From: Algicola sagamiensis DSM 14643
Lineage (GTDB): Bacteria > Pseudomonadota > Gammaproteobacteria > Enterobacterales > Alteromonadaceae
Length of the DNA: 64,000 nucleotides
NCBI RefSeq assembly: GCF_000374485.1
Contig: NZ_KB894491.1
Location: 434,546-498,545 of the forward strand
Direction: 5' to 3'
Positions 27,110 to 35,960 of this stretch are shown here, piece by piece (the first letter of the stretch is position 1; each line of letters opens with the position of its first letter). The notes below the pieces were generated by a model. It was not told the DNA's origin and did not search any database. It worked only from the letters and a program-made list of their open reading frames with translations. The position numbers and the translations under genes were made by a program.

Positions 27110-28909
27110 TTATTTTTCTTTCTTTGCAGGATAGTCTACACCCAACCATGACTTATAAAATGCTTTCTGCTGGTCAGTTGGTGACTCAATCGTTTTCACT
27201 TCCAACTTTTTATCATAGCCCTGCCCAGCAACGACTTTCTTTGTCATCAGCTCATCGCGACGGAAGAAAGAAAGCAGAAATGCTTGGCCAGGTTTCATTT
27301 CTTTCAGACGTTTTTTCAAATCACCTGCTTTAATCCGCATGCCATCAATGGCAACTAAAGTGTCCCCAGCGGCGAGTCCAGCAATCCAAGCGGTTTTATC
27401 ACGCTCAACATGGATCACTTCCTCCAACCCTTCTTTTGACTTAGTCTTGATACCAAAATCCGCGATTTCTTTCGTTTTCTTTGGATAACCCATTTCGAGA
27501 CCCGCCAAAGCTAGCATCTTCTCAAAATCAAACGTTGCTGGAGATTCAACATAATTTTTCCACCATGCAGTGTAATCCTGACCACTAATCAGCTTTAGCT
27601 CTTCTTTGACATCATCTTCTGTAAAACCTTTTGGTAAACGATGTTTCTGATATAGTGCATCATGTAAATCACGATAACTCTTTTGCAGCTTGGTTTGAGA
27701 AAGCAATTGTGTATCTAATTGCCATGACACTAAAAAGCCTTCGGAATAAATATTGACACTGTAGTTGCGTCCAAAATCACCACCATGATCAATCCAGCTA
27801 TCAAAGCTAGACTCAGCAGCAGACATCACTTCACGCCCAGGTGTATGCTGATGGCGCTGAATACGCTTCGCCAAATCTTCGAAGAACTCTTTCGGCTTCA
27901 TAAGTCCCGCACGAAGCAGTAGCTGGTTCTGAAAGTAGCTTGTTGAACCTTCGGAAATCCACAGAAGCTTCGTGTAGTTCGGGTTAATGTAATCGTAAGG
28001 AGTTAAGCCTTCGGGGCGGTAAGCTTTGACATTCCAAGTATGTACAAATTCGTGTGAGGCCGTGCTCAAGAAGCTTAAATAGTTCTTTCTCGGTGCAAAA
28101 CTATAACGAGACTTTTGAATAATGGTCGAGTTTAGATGCTCTGTAGCTCCTCTTGCTCCACTGGTTGCATGAACCATAAAGACATAACGTTGGAAAGGGT
28201 AATCACTCCAGATTGCACTGCCTTGCGCGACCAACTTCTTCAGGTCTTCAACCATTTGATTGCTGTCATAGTTACCTTTCCCCCAGATCACCAACTCATA
28301 CTGACGGCCGTCAACTTCAAAATGATGGTGTTCATTCACCCCAGTTTCTATCGGCGAATCAACCAACACATCATAATTATCTGCAACAAAGCTATGTGCT
28401 TTTTTACCAGAATCCATACCGGAGACGCTATTCCACCCCTGTGGGACAGTTAGGTTGACGTTTACAGGCTCCTGACGGTAAGCATCCGTATACATGAAAT
28501 AACCAGAAGCATCGATAAATGCATGGCTGTCATCAATATGCCGCGTTCGTTTGCCTAATTGATTCGCATACACGTCATATTGCAGATTGACTTGCGTTGG
28601 TTGCTCAAGGTAGACACGCCAAGTGCTTTTTTCTACTTTTTCAAAGCGAAGCGGCGCGCCTTTCGCATTCGTCGCTTTGAAGTGACGAACACCATTCGCT
28701 AGCTCCAAAATCTCATATCGTCCTGTACGCCAAGCCGGTAATTTCACATCCAGATGTTTCTGCTTAGTTTTAGGAAATGCGACAACTACATTTGCCATGT
28801 GATGAGCAGGATCTTGGATCGTTAATTGATAATCAACATCACTCCATGCTGAAAATGATGCGAGAGTCGTACTTACACCGAGCGCAATTCGGTTCATTAA
28901 AACAGCCAC
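27110..28909 (-). CDS. M61 family peptidase (glycyl aminopeptidase-like) with PDZ domain
   Basis: About 599 residues. A short hydrophobic N-terminus (MNRIALGVSTTLASFSAWS) looks like a signal peptide, so the enzyme is probably periplasmic. After a beta-rich N-terminal domain comes the zinc site SHEFVHTWN (near residue 290) with the third ligand glutamate in LWISEGSTSYF. The C-terminal part has a PDZ-like segment (DKTAWIAGLAAGDTLVAIDG). This is the full M61 architecture, and members release N-terminal Gly/Ala from peptides. I chose a GTG at 28909 with GGAG six bases upstream; an ATG at 28897 is the main alternative. It is divergent from the VCBS lipoprotein gene. Confidence 0.9.
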   Translation of the reverse strand: MAVLMNRIALGVSTTLASFSAWSDVDYQLTIQDPAHHMANVVVAFPKTKQKHLDVKLPAWRTGRYEILELANGVRHFKATNAKGAPLRFEKVEKSTWRVYLEQPTQVNLQYDVYANQLGKRTRHIDDSHAFIDASGYFMYTDAYRQEPVNVNLTVPQGWNSVSGMDSGKKAHSFVADNYDVLVDSPIETGVNEHHHFEVDGRQYELVIWGKGNYDSNQMVEDLKKLVAQGSAIWSDYPFQRYVFMVHATSGARGATEHLNSTIIQKSRYSFAPRKNYLSFLSTASHEFVHTWNVKAYRPEGLTPYDYINPNYTKLLWISEGSTSYFQNQLLLRAGLMKPKEFFEDLAKRIQRHQHTPGREVMSAAESSFDSWIDHGGDFGRNYSVNIYSEGFLVSWQLDTQLLSQTKLQKSYRDLHDALYQKHRLPKGFTEDDVKEELKLISGQDYTAWWKNYVESPATFDFEKMLALAGLEMGYPKKTKEIADFGIKTKSKEGLEEVIHVERDKTAWIAGLAAGDTLVAIDGMRIKAGDLKKRLKEMKPGQAFLLSFFRRDELMTKKVVAGQGYDKKLEVKTIESPTDQQKAFYKSWLGVDYPAKKEK

Positions 28910-29226
28910 ATATCTCTCCAATACTTCTTCTAGATTTAACCCATGAAGATACCGAAGCTCCTGCACAGAAGCAATGTTTAGGCGCTGTTTCGCAAATATT
29001 TGCTATCAGCAACGTCCTATGTCTAATAGACAAGGATCGCCTCTCCTATCTATGCAGTACAAAAGTATTCAAATTGCCTGAATGGGAATATGAGAACGGG
29101 AACACATGAACCAAAACACAAAATAAAACTAAATGTATACATTTATTTTACATTGAAGTATAATTCTCAAACTTTTTTATGGTCATTTTATAACCAACTG
29201 ACTTCTTGTTGTATAGGAGAGATGTT
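28910..29226. other. Divergent intergenic region with palindrome and -10 box
   Basis: 317 bases between divergent genes. AAATGTATACATTT at 29131-29144 is a perfect 14-bp palindrome and a plausible operator. TATAAT at 29159-29164 is a plausible -10 for the plus-strand lipoprotein gene. No small gene is supported. Confidence 0.45.
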
Positions 29227-31602
29227 TTGAATCAGTCTTTAAAGCTATTATTACTTTCGCTTCCGCTTGTCATTGCAACAGGTTGCAGTAACGAATCAAA
29301 AGATAATTCTCAATCAACAAAACAATCAGGGACCAATACAAGTTCATCTGGTGTTTCTACTGGTGGTTCAGATACAACTCCAGATACATCAGTTGGAACG
29401 GAAGGTGATACATTAGAAACCAGTTGTAACCTCAATGCCACGCCTGATTCATCAAACAAAATCGATAGTTCTTTCACCTTTGAATTTCATGATATTCAAT
29501 CATTAGTTGCGCAAGGGCAAACCATCAATTATTCAAGTGCAACTCGAACACGTTTTATTGATTGGGATAATGATCAGGATCAGGATATTTTGGTGGCCGT
29601 GAACGGTAAAGTAAAATTGATCCAAAATACAGGGTCAAAGTCAGGACCCGAGTGGGCAGCTCCTGTAGAAATCATTGATGTTGCAAAGTCAGGCCCTACA
29701 GGTGTTGCTTACGTTGACATGAATGGGGATGGACGCCGTGATTTGATTGTTGCACACTCAGGTGCACAACTTTCCCTTTTCAATAATATTGGAACCTTAA
29801 CTCAACCTGCTTTTGGACCAGCATCATTATTGAGCTCTCCAAGTGGCAAGTTGACATTGGACAGAAGCAATGGTGCAAGGTTTGATATCGCGGATTGGAA
29901 CGGCGATCAACGACCAGATATTATTGCTGGCGGATTTGATGGTCCTTTGAAACTCTACACAAATACTGGCAGTCAAACACACCCAATCTTTGAAGATGCC
30001 GTTGCATTATCAGATAAGAACTACGCCTACAACCATATCCCTAGAGTTCTTGATGTCAACAATGACCAAAGACAGGATCTGCTCATTGGCAATAACTGGG
30101 CACATTTGAAACTATTAAAAAACACAGGTCGTAAATACTGTGAGACCCAAAATACATTCACTGAAACAAGTATAAGCGTTTACAAAACCGGTCAGAAAGT
30201 TGATATGCGACAGAGCTATGGTGACAATACAACACCAGATATTGCAGATATCAATGGAGACCAAGTCGCTGATTTGATCACTGGCAGTCAAAATGGTGAT
30301 GTACTCATCGCGTATGGGAAAGGCACCACGCAATTTAAGCAAGAAGTTGAGCAGTTTCTTAGAACAAACATGAGCACACTCTCCATGTCATTAGATACTG
30401 AGAGCAAGCGAAAACAGTTACTCAACCCACTTCATCAGTTACGTAACCTGGCATTAAACGCTTTATCAATAGAAGAGCGCGCAGCACTTGTAGATTGGTA
30501 TAAAGCATTGATCACATCTCAGTACCCACATATTTTTAAGCACCAGACTCTCGATAGTGGTACTAAAGATTCCGCCAGCAGTCAGAAACACTTGGATTGG
30601 TTAAGTGCACAAATTTGGATCAACCTGATCGATACACTGGGAGATAAAACCCAGGAAAATCGTGAACAAGCTGCTGAAATCATTGGCTTGGAAGGGCGCT
30701 ATAGGGATATGCTTGTGGACTTTGGCATCCTTTATATCGACAATAAAAAATCGACTGATGCGCAACTGAATGGATTGTATTGGGTTTATGAAAATACACC
30801 AAAAGCGCTGTATCATGTAAAAATTATTACCAGCCGTGATTATATGGGACCAAACGATTTCAATCTTGAAAGTCGTGGTGGTGTCAATATATTCAATGCA
30901 CCCCTCACAACGATGGAAAATGCTTTCCCAAGAAGTGCGAAGCAAAAACACAATGCGCCGCAATTTCTTCAAGTCGTTGCTCATGAGATGAACCACCGAT
31001 CACTCGATCACCCAGACAAGACACAAACTGCAAGGGTCGATTTGTTTGAACGAAAATATCGTTTAATTGAACGCGCTGCAGGCCCTGATGTTTTCTTTCA
31101 CTCTGGTACTCAAGGTTGGGATAAACCAAAGACGCAATCTCATTTCAAGACACTTGGCTATTGGGCAGGAGAGAATGAGAACTGGAAAGGTGACTGGGAG
31201 AACTACTTCCAAAACCAAGGGAAAGAAAGAAACTACCAGTTCTTAAGAAATGATAACGTGAGATACTTTATCGAAGCACCACATGAAGCTTTCGCGAGCC
31301 TAGCGAACATGTACTATTCAAGCACCGAGAAGATGCTTGAGCTTTCCAAGGATCGCTGGGATGCTGGGTATAAAGAGAATATCAACCAGATACTACTCTT
31401 CATTGATTATTTCAGCTTGAATACAGATAGTGCGCCAGCTTATTTGATGATTAGCAAAGATGATTTACGCCGCTTCGATATCAAAATTGGCCGAAATGAT
31501 AAAGGACACATTACAAGTCTGGAACTCAATAAGAAGCGATGGACTTTCTCCGTGGATAATGATGGCTTTGTAACAGAATTACCAGATCCGATATCCATTT
31601 AA
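29227..31602 (+). CDS. Lipoprotein with FG-GAP/VCBS repeats and an HExxH zinc-protease domain
   Basis: 791 residues starting at a TTG with AGGAGAG six bases upstream. The signal peptide ends in lipobox IATGC, and a Ser/Thr-rich linker follows. Residues about 90-380 hold five FG-GAP-like repeats with calcium-loop motifs (DWDNDQDQD, DMNGDGRRD, DWNGDQRPD, DVNNDQRQD, DINGDQVAD), as in beta-propellers. The C-terminal half has VVAHEMNHRSLDH near residue 590, an HExxH zinc-binding motif, and EAPHEAFASL downstream that could give a further ligand. The propeller may serve in adhesion or substrate binding and the C-terminal domain may be a peptidase. I do not recognise the C-terminal family by name. 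Confidence 0.85.
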   Translation: MNQSLKLLLLSLPLVIATGCSNESKDNSQSTKQSGTNTSSSGVSTGGSDTTPDTSVGTEGDTLETSCNLNATPDSSNKIDSSFTFEFHDIQSLVAQGQTINYSSATRTRFIDWDNDQDQDILVAVNGKVKLIQNTGSKSGPEWAAPVEIIDVAKSGPTGVAYVDMNGDGRRDLIVAHSGAQLSLFNNIGTLTQPAFGPASLLSSPSGKLTLDRSNGARFDIADWNGDQRPDIIAGGFDGPLKLYTNTGSQTHPIFEDAVALSDKNYAYNHIPRVLDVNNDQRQDLLIGNNWAHLKLLKNTGRKYCETQNTFTETSISVYKTGQKVDMRQSYGDNTTPDIADINGDQVADLITGSQNGDVLIAYGKGTTQFKQEVEQFLRTNMSTLSMSLDTESKRKQLLNPLHQLRNLALNALSIEERAALVDWYKALITSQYPHIFKHQTLDSGTKDSASSQKHLDWLSAQIWINLIDTLGDKTQENREQAAEIIGLEGRYRDMLVDFGILYIDNKKSTDAQLNGLYWVYENTPKALYHVKIITSRDYMGPNDFNLESRGGVNIFNAPLTTMENAFPRSAKQKHNAPQFLQVVAHEMNHRSLDHPDKTQTARVDLFERKYRLIERAAGPDVFFHSGTQGWDKPKTQSHFKTLGYWAGENENWKGDWENYFQNQGKERNYQFLRNDNVRYFIEAPHEAFASLANMYYSSTEKMLELSKDRWDAGYKENINQILLFIDYFSLNTDSAPAYLMISKDDLRRFDIKIGRNDKGHITSLELNKKRWTFSVDNDGFVTELPDPISI

Positions 31603-31621
31603 AACCTGTTTGCATTCATCG

Positions 31622-31641
31622 GAAGCCGTGAACACGGTTTC
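31622..31641 (+). terminator. Weak hairpin after the VCBS lipoprotein gene
   Basis: GAAGCCG pairs with CGGTTTC (one G-T pair) and is followed by TTTTC. It may act together with the stronger hairpin about 50 bases further on. Confidence 0.45.
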
Positions 31642-31674
31642 TTTTCGGGTGAAACAGTCCCATTCTATTCTTCA

Positions 31675-31703
31675 AAGCTTGAACATTTGTTCAAGCTTTT
31701 TTT
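31675..31703 (+). terminator. Strong intrinsic terminator after the VCBS lipoprotein gene
   Basis: AAGCTTGAAC-ATTT-GTTCAAGCTT followed by a run of seven T residues. Confidence 0.9.
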
Positions 31704-31889
31704 CTATTCACCTTCAGGTTTTGCTCAGGAAGAGCATGTCCTTACAGTTTGTATTCAGGGCAAGTAATTCCTCTTGATATCAGCCAGAATGGTCCCTTAT
31801 TGTTGCATGCATAAAAGTGAATCCTTATCGTAGTGACAAAGGTGTGGTCACTCACAGGCCATATTTCACTACAAGCCACCCAGCCGTCG

Positions 31890-32270
31890 TTATATATCAA
31901 GCGGGGCTGCTCTAGAAGCAGTGCATTTCCAATAGGTATCTGAATACGGACGTGACTCCGCATATGACTTCAGCTTTTCCGGAGCATCCTGAAAACCTAA
32001 ATCCGAACAATAGTCATGTACTTTCTGCATTTTTTCATAGCACTTTTGTACATCTGCAAATACCCCATCAGGGGTTTCAGAAACGTAACGATAGCACTCT
32101 TCAAAAATTGTTGAACGGTAAGCCTCAAGAATTTTAGAGATTGGTACAGGTTGTTGAGGCGTCGCAAGTCCTTTATTTTGTTTCAAGTCCTCTTCCGCAA
32201 TGTATCGGATTGTGATGGCTGATATCACAATCAATAGAATAATAGTGATGGCAAAGACAGATCGCTTCAT
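31890..32270 (-). CDS. Small membrane-anchored protein of unknown function
   Basis: 126 residues. An N-terminal segment, FAITIILLIVISAITI, is a membrane helix or uncleaved signal. The rest is hydrophilic, with four cysteines (EECYRY, QKCYEK, DYCSDL, WKCTAS) that suggest disulfides and therefore an extracytoplasmic location. No strong ribosome site precedes the ATG, and I recognise no domain. Confidence rests on the anchor plus patterned cysteines. Confidence 0.6.
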   Translation of the reverse strand: MKRSVFAITIILLIVISAITIRYIAEEDLKQNKGLATPQQPVPISKILEAYRSTIFEECYRYVSETPDGVFADVQKCYEKMQKVHDYCSDLGFQDAPEKLKSYAESRPYSDTYWKCTASRAAPLDI

Positions 32271-32351
32271 GATGGATATTATTTTGAGCCTAAGCAGCTA
32301 TATGACGCTCACTTATGTTACTGAAATAATATTGTAATTCAAAGTACAGAC

Positions 32352-32376
32352 AAAAAAAAAGCCCACCGAAGTGGGC
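32352..32376 (-). terminator. Terminator of the DUF805 gene
   Basis: GCCCAC-TTCG-GTGGGC on the minus strand followed by nine T residues, 22 bases past the stop. Confidence 0.9.
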
Positions 32377-32398
32377 CCAGGTTACGGTTTGATAAATT

Positions 32399-32965
32399 TT
32401 ATAGCCAGCCAGCAATCATTGCGCCACCGGTGACAATCGCAATCAAGATTGGCACGATAAAGAACACAACATACACAACATAGTGATACCATTGATTATT
32501 ATAAGTTGGCGCACCATAATCATTCGTTGAACGAGTTCCAGGCCATGCAAGCAAAGCTAAGCTTGACAGTATCACCATTAAGAATGCGATGACTGGTGAA
32601 ATAAATAGCATCACGATACTAAGGATCACCGCAGGGATGATATACATACCACTCATATTAAAGTCATGCATGCGTTGTACAGTAATCGAGAGATACCAAA
32701 TAAACGACACAAATGCTAAAACAAATAGTCCTTTATTCAGACTCGCCATATTTGCTTGCTGTATTGATTCCTCGTCAAATCCCATCAATAACCCAAAGAT
32801 GGAAACAATTAACTGGGCAATCAAGCTATAAACAATATAACGGATCCTTCCTAAACGCCCAGAAAAGCTAAACAATGATGGCTTTTGATATTCAAGCATT
32901 CCGCCATTGCCCAAAGCTCGACGCTGATTTTGTAAACTTTGAATTGATGCATAAGTATTGTTCAT
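32399..32965 (-). CDS. DUF805 family inner-membrane protein
   Basis: 188 residues. The N-terminal region has SFSGRLGRIRYIVYSLIAQL, the DUF805 signature, followed by about four membrane helices. The helices end in a segment close to the WPGTRSTNDYGAP motif typical of the family. AGGAGAAG lies just before the ATG. The function of the family is not established. The gene is monocistronic with its own promoter and terminator. Confidence 0.9.
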   Translation of the reverse strand: MNNTYASIQSLQNQRRALGNGGMLEYQKPSLFSFSGRLGRIRYIVYSLIAQLIVSIFGLLMGFDEESIQQANMASLNKGLFVLAFVSFIWYLSITVQRMHDFNMSGMYIIPAVILSIVMLFISPVIAFLMVILSSLALLAWPGTRSTNDYGAPTYNNQWYHYVVYVVFFIVPILIAIVTGGAMIAGWL

Positions 32966-33001
32966 AAGTCTTCTCCTGATAGCAACGACATCCTGAAAAA
33001 G

Positions 33002-33057
33002 AATGACATATCATGACAACTGACGACATAATATGTCTTTTTGACATATCCTGTCAA
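33002..33057 (-). promoter_or_regulatory. Promoter of the DUF805 gene overlapped by repeated TGACATAT sites
   Basis: On the minus strand TTGACA (33057-33052) and TATTAT (33033-33028) are 18 bases apart. Three related motifs overlap or follow: GGATATGTCA, the palindrome GACATAATATGTC, and TGATATGTCA. This arrangement looks like an operator, with the regulator unknown. Confidence 0.6.
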
Positions 33058-33301
33058 CTTATAAATAAAACTTTTTTATCATAAAATAAACAAAGCTAAA
33101 TAAAACATAAAGTTAGCAAGTAACAAAAACAACCTTTTGACTGTTTATGCAGATTTATTGTCAGCAAATATTGAGAAAGCAATGCTGTAAAACGATAACT
33201 TATCCAATAGGATGCGAGAAGTTTTGCTCTGAATTGAAGAAAGGCAATCGACGTTCCTTGTCCCAATCACGACTCGATAAGCCAATTTTGGAACCAAAGC
33301 G
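33058..33301. other. AT-rich intergenic stretch
   Basis: I see no gene, hairpin terminator or repeat here. Open frames on both strands are short and unsupported. Confidence 0.4.
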
Positions 33302-33814
33302 CTATGAATTCTCAATATACTCAAACCGCGCAATTACAGATTTATCTAATAAAAAGCGTTCATACTTTTGTGGGTAATGAGTATAACGTTTACTCCGACG
33401 ATGACGCCCACCAAGATCTCGGACTTCACCATTTTCTAGATGAGCCATGAGTTGCCACTTAAAAGTTTGGTTCGCTTGAAATGACAAAGTTTCTTCTGTC
33501 GCTACAGCGTCGCGAGCACCATAACGTTTTGCACACTGTTGAAAAACATGGTTATGTCGATGATGGAGGCCAACGGTGAGATGTGCCAATTCATGACGGA
33601 TCGTTTTTCTGAGTTGATTGATAGCTGTCGTCCCAATAAAAGCTTCATTTATCAAGACTTCGCCGTGGATGGTCGCCATCCCATAGACACGTTTTCTTTT
33701 CGTAAGTTTGAGAACTTTAGGTTTGATTTTCCAACGGGATAGAGGGATACATGCTGCGCAATCTGCGAGGGCAAGAGCATATTCTTCTTGAATGATTTCT
33801 TGAGTGATATTCAT
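33302..33814 (-). CDS. SprT-like zinc metalloprotease domain protein
   Basis: 170 residues, close to the usual size of bacterial SprT (about 165). The zinc site is TIRHELAHLTVG followed by HHRHNHVFQQCAKRYG, the SprT/Spartan pattern. The C-terminus has H-R-R-S-K rich sequence but no obvious four-cysteine ribbon, unlike E. coli SprT, so this is a variant. Bacterial SprT has no firmly known role; eukaryotic Spartan removes DNA-protein crosslinks. It lies just 3' of the tRNA-Asp array on the same strand. Confidence 0.82.
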   Translation of the reverse strand: MNITQEIIQEEYALALADCAACIPLSRWKIKPKVLKLTKRKRVYGMATIHGEVLINEAFIGTTAINQLRKTIRHELAHLTVGLHHRHNHVFQQCAKRYGARDAVATEETLSFQANQTFKWQLMAHLENGEVRDLGGRHRRSKRYTHYPQKYERFLLDKSVIARFEYIENS

Positions 33815-33884
33815 CGCTTGGACAAGTCACTGATTCCATGGAATTATTCTAGAATGCTGAACGTGAAAATAATATCAAAAGAAA

Positions 33885-33961
33885 TGGCGGAGCGGACGGG
33901 ACTCGAACCCGCGACCCCCGGCGTGACAGGCCGGTATTCTAACCAACTGAACTACCGCTCC
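33885..33961 (-). tRNA. tRNA-Asp (GTC), copy 1
   Basis: 77 nt with CCA encoded and anticodon loop CCTGTCACG. Acceptor GGAGCGG pairs with CCGCTCC. It is the last gene of the five-copy transcript. Confidence 0.97.
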
Positions 33962-33998
33962 GGAATCGTTGAATTCTACAAACTGCCATCTGAGTAAA

Positions 33999-34075
33999 TG
34001 GCGGAGTGGACGGGACTCGAACCCGCGACCCCCGGCGTGACAGGCCGGTATTCTAACCAACTGAACTACCACTCC
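33999..34075 (-). tRNA. tRNA-Asp (GTC), copy 2
   Basis: 77 nt. The fifth acceptor pair is T-A (GGAGTGG with CCACTCC) in place of the C-G of copies 1, 4 and 5. Confidence 0.97.
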
Positions 34076-34111
34076 GTAGAATTCTTGAGATACTTTTGGG
34101 CTTATGATGAA

Positions 34112-34188
34112 TGGCGGAGCGGACGGGACTCGAACCCGCGACCCCCGGCGTGACAGGCCGGTATTCTAACCAACTGAACTACCACTCC
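34112..34188 (-). tRNA. tRNA-Asp (GTC), copy 3
   Basis: 77 nt. The 5' acceptor strand is GGAGTGG and the 3' strand CCGCTCC, giving a U-G wobble at the fifth pair. Confidence 0.96.
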
Positions 34189-34219
34189 AAAAGCATCTTT
34201 AAATTGTATTATCCTCTAG

Positions 34220-34296
34220 TGGCGGAGCGGACGGGACTCGAACCCGCGACCCCCGGCGTGACAGGCCGGTATTCTAACCAACTGAACTACCGCTCC
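34220..34296 (-). tRNA. tRNA-Asp (GTC), copy 4
   Basis: 77 nt with the same sequence as copies 1 and 5 (acceptor GGAGCGG/CCGCTCC). Confidence 0.97.
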
Positions 34297-34320
34297 AGCG
34301 TGAGGATAATATGTTTGTAT

Positions 34321-34397
34321 TGGCGGAGCGGACGGGACTCGAACCCGCGACCCCCGGCGTGACAGGCCGGTATTCTAACCAACTGAACTACCGCTCC
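34321..34397 (-). tRNA. tRNA-Asp (GTC), copy 5
   Basis: 77 nt. It is first in the transcript, about 58 bases after the expected start point. Confidence 0.97.
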
Positions 34398-34462
34398 ACA
34401 GTCAAAAACTGCTTTCGCATACAAACCACCGATTCGCTATATTGCTCGTCAGTGCGGCGCTG

Positions 34463-34491
34463 ATAATACGTATCCCACACGATAGAGTCAA
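34463..34491 (-). promoter_or_regulatory. Promoter of the tRNA-Asp array
   Basis: On the minus strand TTGACT (34491-34486) and TATTAT (34468-34463) are 17 bases apart. A GC-rich discriminator (CAGCGCCGC) follows, typical of growth-rate and ppGpp-controlled stable RNA promoters. Confidence 0.88.
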
Positions 34492-34517
34492 CACTTTTTT
34501 GCGTTTTTAGCCCTTTT

Positions 34518-35960
34518 CTACTCATCTGGCATCGAAAGGTCTAAAATGTCATCAGAGCTGCTGTTTTTTTCATCTTTAGGTTCTTCTTTTTTTGCTTCTT
34601 TTTTCTCTTCAGCGACGGCTTTCTTTTCTTTTTTACCTTTCTTCGGTGGAGATGCTTTTTTCTCCCCCGGCTTGCGGAATAAGAAAAACCAAATCAAGAT
34701 GCCACCAACGATCATAATCACAAGGTTGATTACGATCACCAGACCCCAAGGAAAAGACTTTTTCTCTTCTTCAGCAGGAGATGCGCCTTCTTCTGCCGTT
34801 GCCTTTTCTCCAGCTTCCATTACATCAGCGGCAATTTCTGCACCATCCGCCCCAATCGTTGCCGCCTCACCCGTTGTAATCGTCGGTACGCTTGTTAGAG
34901 CAGGTGGATCAACGCGAAAACGATACTCAGGGATATCGATCATAAACTCACGCCCATTTTTGTTCTCCCCAAATGCGCTTAGCTCAATACGGTATTCACC
35001 TGGTTCATCACTCATCACATCGAATACTTTCGGTCCTGGTGCCTTTTCTGTCAATGCAATACGCTGGATCTCGCCACTTGGGAAATATAACTTTCCTTGA
35101 AAAAGAACGGTGTCCTGTTTCACGAGATCACCAATGTGCTTGATGGTCACCTGATGTGGGTTATCTCCTTCTCCTAAAGCCTCTTGAATTTGAAATGGTA
35201 CCCGATGCAGTAAAATAGGATCTTGCTCCATCACTCGGCTATATAACGGGGTGATCAAATGATACTTCGGCGTCCATTCCCCAGCAGAAAATGAAAGCTT
35301 AAATTCCCCGGTAAACATGCCATCCTGAGGAAACTCATCAAATCCCATGCCATCATCGAAAAATTCAGCGACTTCAACGCGACCAATCCCAAAGTTGTCC
35401 ATGCCTTTTTTATTTGTACTCGTAAAGTCCACGACCATGGATACGACATCTCGGAAATTCGGTTCATCGATTTTCTTGCCATTATTCGTAATATACGCGG
35501 TCAGTTTGATGGTTTCGCCAGCGATCAATATATCCGGAAGTGGATCAACATGAAGCTCAAGATTTGTGACGACAAGAATTTTACTCTTGTTAATGATACT
35601 ACCTACAGCCTGCCATGGCCCTTTCATAGGGTTTTTGATGGTAATGAGATCATAAGTTTGCTCATCAAACCAACTGATCTCAGGACGAATATCATCCAGT
35701 GCATACAACTTACTCCCATCTGGCTGCACAAGAACAACCGCAGGAGTTCCTTCTTTCCGGAAGAAAAGCAATGTGATTTCATCGACGTGAAAATCAATAC
35801 GAAAGCGATTATCTAATAGTGGAATTTGATTAATTGAGGGGAGTGATTTGATCACATCGTCTTCAGATTTTCCTTTTGTTTGGCCAAACGCAACATTCAT
35901 CGTTAGCAAAACGACCAAACCGGCTATTCCAAAAATTCTGATCAATTTCTCCATAGGCAT
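34518..35960 (-). CDS. TIGR03503 family membrane protein
   Basis: 480 residues. A signal segment (LVVLLTMNVAFGQ) is followed by a long beta-rich extracytoplasmic part with Ig-like character (about 25-395), a linker rich in Ala/Glu, one membrane helix (LVIVINLVIMIVGGILIWFF), and a Lys/Glu-rich cytoplasmic tail. The DFHVDEITLLFFRKEGTPAV and DDGMGFDEFPQDGMFTGEF segments fit the TIGR03503 family, whose function is unknown. The start overlaps the dnaQ 3' end by 19 bases, with AGGTGG six bases before the ATG, so translation is probably coupled to dnaQ. A von Willebrand-type partner was not seen. Confidence 0.82.
   Translation of the reverse strand: MPMEKLIRIFGIAGLVVLLTMNVAFGQTKGKSEDDVIKSLPSINQIPLLDNRFRIDFHVDEITLLFFRKEGTPAVVLVQPDGSKLYALDDIRPEISWFDEQTYDLITIKNPMKGPWQAVGSIINKSKILVVTNLELHVDPLPDILIAGETIKLTAYITNNGKKIDEPNFRDVVSMVVDFTSTNKKGMDNFGIGRVEVAEFFDDGMGFDEFPQDGMFTGEFKLSFSAGEWTPKYHLITPLYSRVMEQDPILLHRVPFQIQEALGEGDNPHQVTIKHIGDLVKQDTVLFQGKLYFPSGEIQRIALTEKAPGPKVFDVMSDEPGEYRIELSAFGENKNGREFMIDIPEYRFRVDPPALTSVPTITTGEAATIGADGAEIAADVMEAGEKATAEEGASPAEEEKKSFPWGLVIVINLVIMIVGGILIWFFLFRKPGEKKASPPKKGKKEKKAVAEEKKEAKKEEPKDEKNSSSDDILDLSMPDE

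Noticed and set aside
31742..31963. Open frame of 73 codons on the minus strand
   Set aside because: It overlaps the better supported cysteine-patterned membrane protein and has no ribosome site or domain.
33788..34362. Open frames with repeated AERTGLEPATPG sequence
   Set aside because: These are translations of the tRNA-Asp genes and are a well-known annotation artefact.
34546..35100. 184-codon plus-strand frame
   Set aside because: It is antisense to the Lys/Glu-rich tail of the TIGR03503 protein, and its Ser/Phe-rich product is a codon-bias shadow.
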